Assembly: GCA_963735445.1 (NCBI GenBank)
Contig: CAVTLC010000011.1
Span: forward strand, 1 to 64,000
Direction of reading: 5' to 3'
Length of the DNA: 64,000 bases
Source of the DNA: AP-15 sp963735445
GTDB lineage: Bacteria > Pseudomonadota > Alphaproteobacteria > ATCC43930 > CGMCC-115725
A model generated the notes under the pieces. That model was not told the origin of the DNA and made no database searches. It saw only the letters and a list, made by a program, of their open reading frames with translations. The translations under genes and the position numbers were made by a program. How positions within the stretch are numbered: position 1 is the first letter of the stretch; every line of letters begins with the position of its first letter. Of this stretch, positions 62,916 through 64,000 are shown piece after piece.

Positions 62916-64000
62916 ATGATTGCCCCGCGGTATTCGACGGATTTTCTGGTTATCGGGGCCGGTGCTGCGGGCCTGATGACTGCCCGCGAGCTGGTGCGGG
63001 CCGACAAAAGAGTGACTATCCTCGAGGCGCGTAACCGCTGCGGAGGCCGCATCTGGCCGCTGCCGATCGAGGAATTCGGCTACCCGGCGGAGGGCGGCGC
63101 CGAGTTTGTTCACGGCGCCGCTCCGGTGACACGACGTTTGATGCGGGAAGCAGGACTGTCGCTGCAGCCCCGCGCGGGCACGCGATGGAGCACTCGCAGC
63201 GGCGGCGCGTTGTTGCCCGACAATTCGCCGCTTCCTCACGCGGGTCGGTTTTATCAGGCATTGCAGGCCGTCGAAGCCGATCTGCCAATCGCCGATTTCC
63301 TGCAGATGCATTTTGCCGGCGCGCAATACGATAGCCTGAGACGTTCAATTACGCGGACGATCGAGGGTTATGACGCCGCCGACCCGCGCCGCATCAGCAC
63401 CTTTGCAATCCGCGACGAGTGGATGGCTCGGGACGATGGTGAGCACGGGCGGATCGTGGAAGGCTATGGCGCACTTATCGACTATCTCGAAACCGACTGC
63501 CGCAGGCGCGATACCGCGATCCGTTTCGGCGCCGCCGTAACCGCGATTGACGAGACGGGGGGAGGGGTTACCGCCCGCTGTCTCGATGGCGCAGTCTTTG
63601 AGGCCGATGCCGCGATTGTTACCGTGCCGCTGCCGCTGGTGTCGGAAATCGCGTTTCCAGCGGCAACGCGCGAGCGAGTGGCAGCCACTGCCGATATCGG
63701 CTTTGGCAACGTCGTCAAGCTCCTGTTACGCTTCCGGACGAAATGGTGGGCCGACCAAGGCGGACGAGACCTGTCCGACCTGTCCTTTCTGGTTTCCGAC
63801 GCCACCGTCCCGACCTGGTGGACACAGCATCCGTCCAGCCATCCGGTGCTGACGGGCTGGTTCGCGGGACCCAAGGCTGACACGGTGTCGTCACTGACCG
63901 AAACCGAGCTCGTCGATATGGGGATCGGATCTCTTGCCGAGATTTTTGATCGATCTCCTGACAGCATCAGGAGGGAGGTCGTCGCGTCCCGAGCGATCAA
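62916..64000 (+). CDS. FAD-dependent amine oxidase (3' end cut by the window)
   Basis: The first 361 codons of a flavin monoamine oxidase-type enzyme. FLVIGAGAAGLMTARELV is the Rossmann FAD motif (GxGxxG at about 14-19), with TILEARNRCGGRIWPLP as the second FAD contact and GGAEFVHGA, where the conserved Arg/Glu face the flavin. Oxidation of a primary amine or polyamine is likely but the substrate is unknown. No internal stop to the end of the window. The ATG at 62916 lacks a strong ribosome binding site. The reading frame continues past 64000, so the C-terminal FAD-binding block is missing from view. Confidence 0.85.
   Translation, partial: MIAPRYSTDFLVIGAGAAGLMTARELVRADKRVTILEARNRCGGRIWPLPIEEFGYPAEGGAEFVHGAAPVTRRLMREAGLSLQPRAGTRWSTRSGGALLPDNSPLPHAGRFYQALQAVEADLPIADFLQMHFAGAQYDSLRRSITRTIEGYDAADPRRISTFAIRDEWMARDDGEHGRIVEGYGALIDYLETDCRRRDTAIRFGAAVTAIDETGGGVTARCLDGAVFEADAAIVTVPLPLVSEIAFPAATRERVAATADIGFGNVVKLLLRFRTKWWADQGGRDLSDLSFLVSDATVPTWWTQHPSSHPVLTGWFAGPKADTVSSLTETELVDMGIGSLAEIFDRSPDSIRREVVASRAI

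Overview
The window is GC-rich DNA from an alphaproteobacterium. The class assignment rests on a cytochrome bc1 operon with a Tat-type Rieske protein, a CcmABCDE/CcmG cytochrome c maturation block, an MlaA/MlaC pair, Ctc-type L25, the lgt-MidA-PgeF-prs-rplY-pth-ychF gene order and sucA-sucB. The order (Rhodospirillales, Hyphomicrobiales or a neighbour) cannot be settled from the sequence alone.

Layout. 1-4.4 kb: an accessory stretch with a 2-hydroxyacid dehydrogenase, exonuclease III, a DUF1810 protein, a small membrane-anchored protein and a fragment of a dead amidohydrolase. 4.4-11.6 kb: mlaA-mlaC, divergent from an ArsR-methyltransferase regulator followed by metF and metH; a perfect inverted repeat lies between the two units. 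12-17 kb: a GlcG-like secreted protein, then a large broken LRR-Roc-COR-TIR (ROCO) gene with ten nearly identical 66-bp repeats, then 1 kb of palindromic repeats. 17-22 kb: a PAS histidine kinase, glycogen synthase and a secreted phosphoesterase. 22-35 kb: fifteen genes packed head to tail on the minus strand (petABC, mtnP, mtnA, VOC protein, lgt, midA-like, pgeF, a 24-codon membrane ORF, a lipoprotein, prs, rplY, pth, ychF). 35-41 kb: trmL-hemF and sucA-sucB on the plus strand. 41-45 kb: ccmABCDE and ccmG. 45-48.7 kb: a PaaK-like ligase, a TPR/beta-barrel protein and two small hydrophilic proteins. 49-59 kb: a galactose/galactofuranose cluster (glycosyltransferase, UDP-galactopyranose mutase, a GH1-RmlD fusion, GH2, galT, galK). 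59-64 kb: YaiI family protein, DUF6481 protein, an amidohydrolase and a truncated FAD amine oxidase.

How the genes connect. The bc1 operon and the Ccm block serve respiration. SucA/SucB feed the TCA cycle. ArsR-MT/MetF/MetH make and regulate methionine, while MtnP/MtnA recycle the methylthioadenosine that SAM use leaves behind. The galactose cluster could take beta-linked galactose from GH2 through GalK/GalT to UDP-galactose, and Glf would then make UDP-galactofuranose for a glycan built by the neighbouring glycosyltransferase.

A caution about the sequence itself: many genes (xth, metH, the glcG-like gene, ROCO, glgA, the phosphoesterase, sucB, the amidohydrolase) are interrupted by frameshifts, and where I could resolve them they are all single-base insertions. 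Several hit housekeeping genes. That one-sided pattern looks more like systematic base overcalling than decay, so I list most of these as frameshifted CDS rather than dead genes. ROCO also carries a nonsense codon and is listed as a pseudogene.
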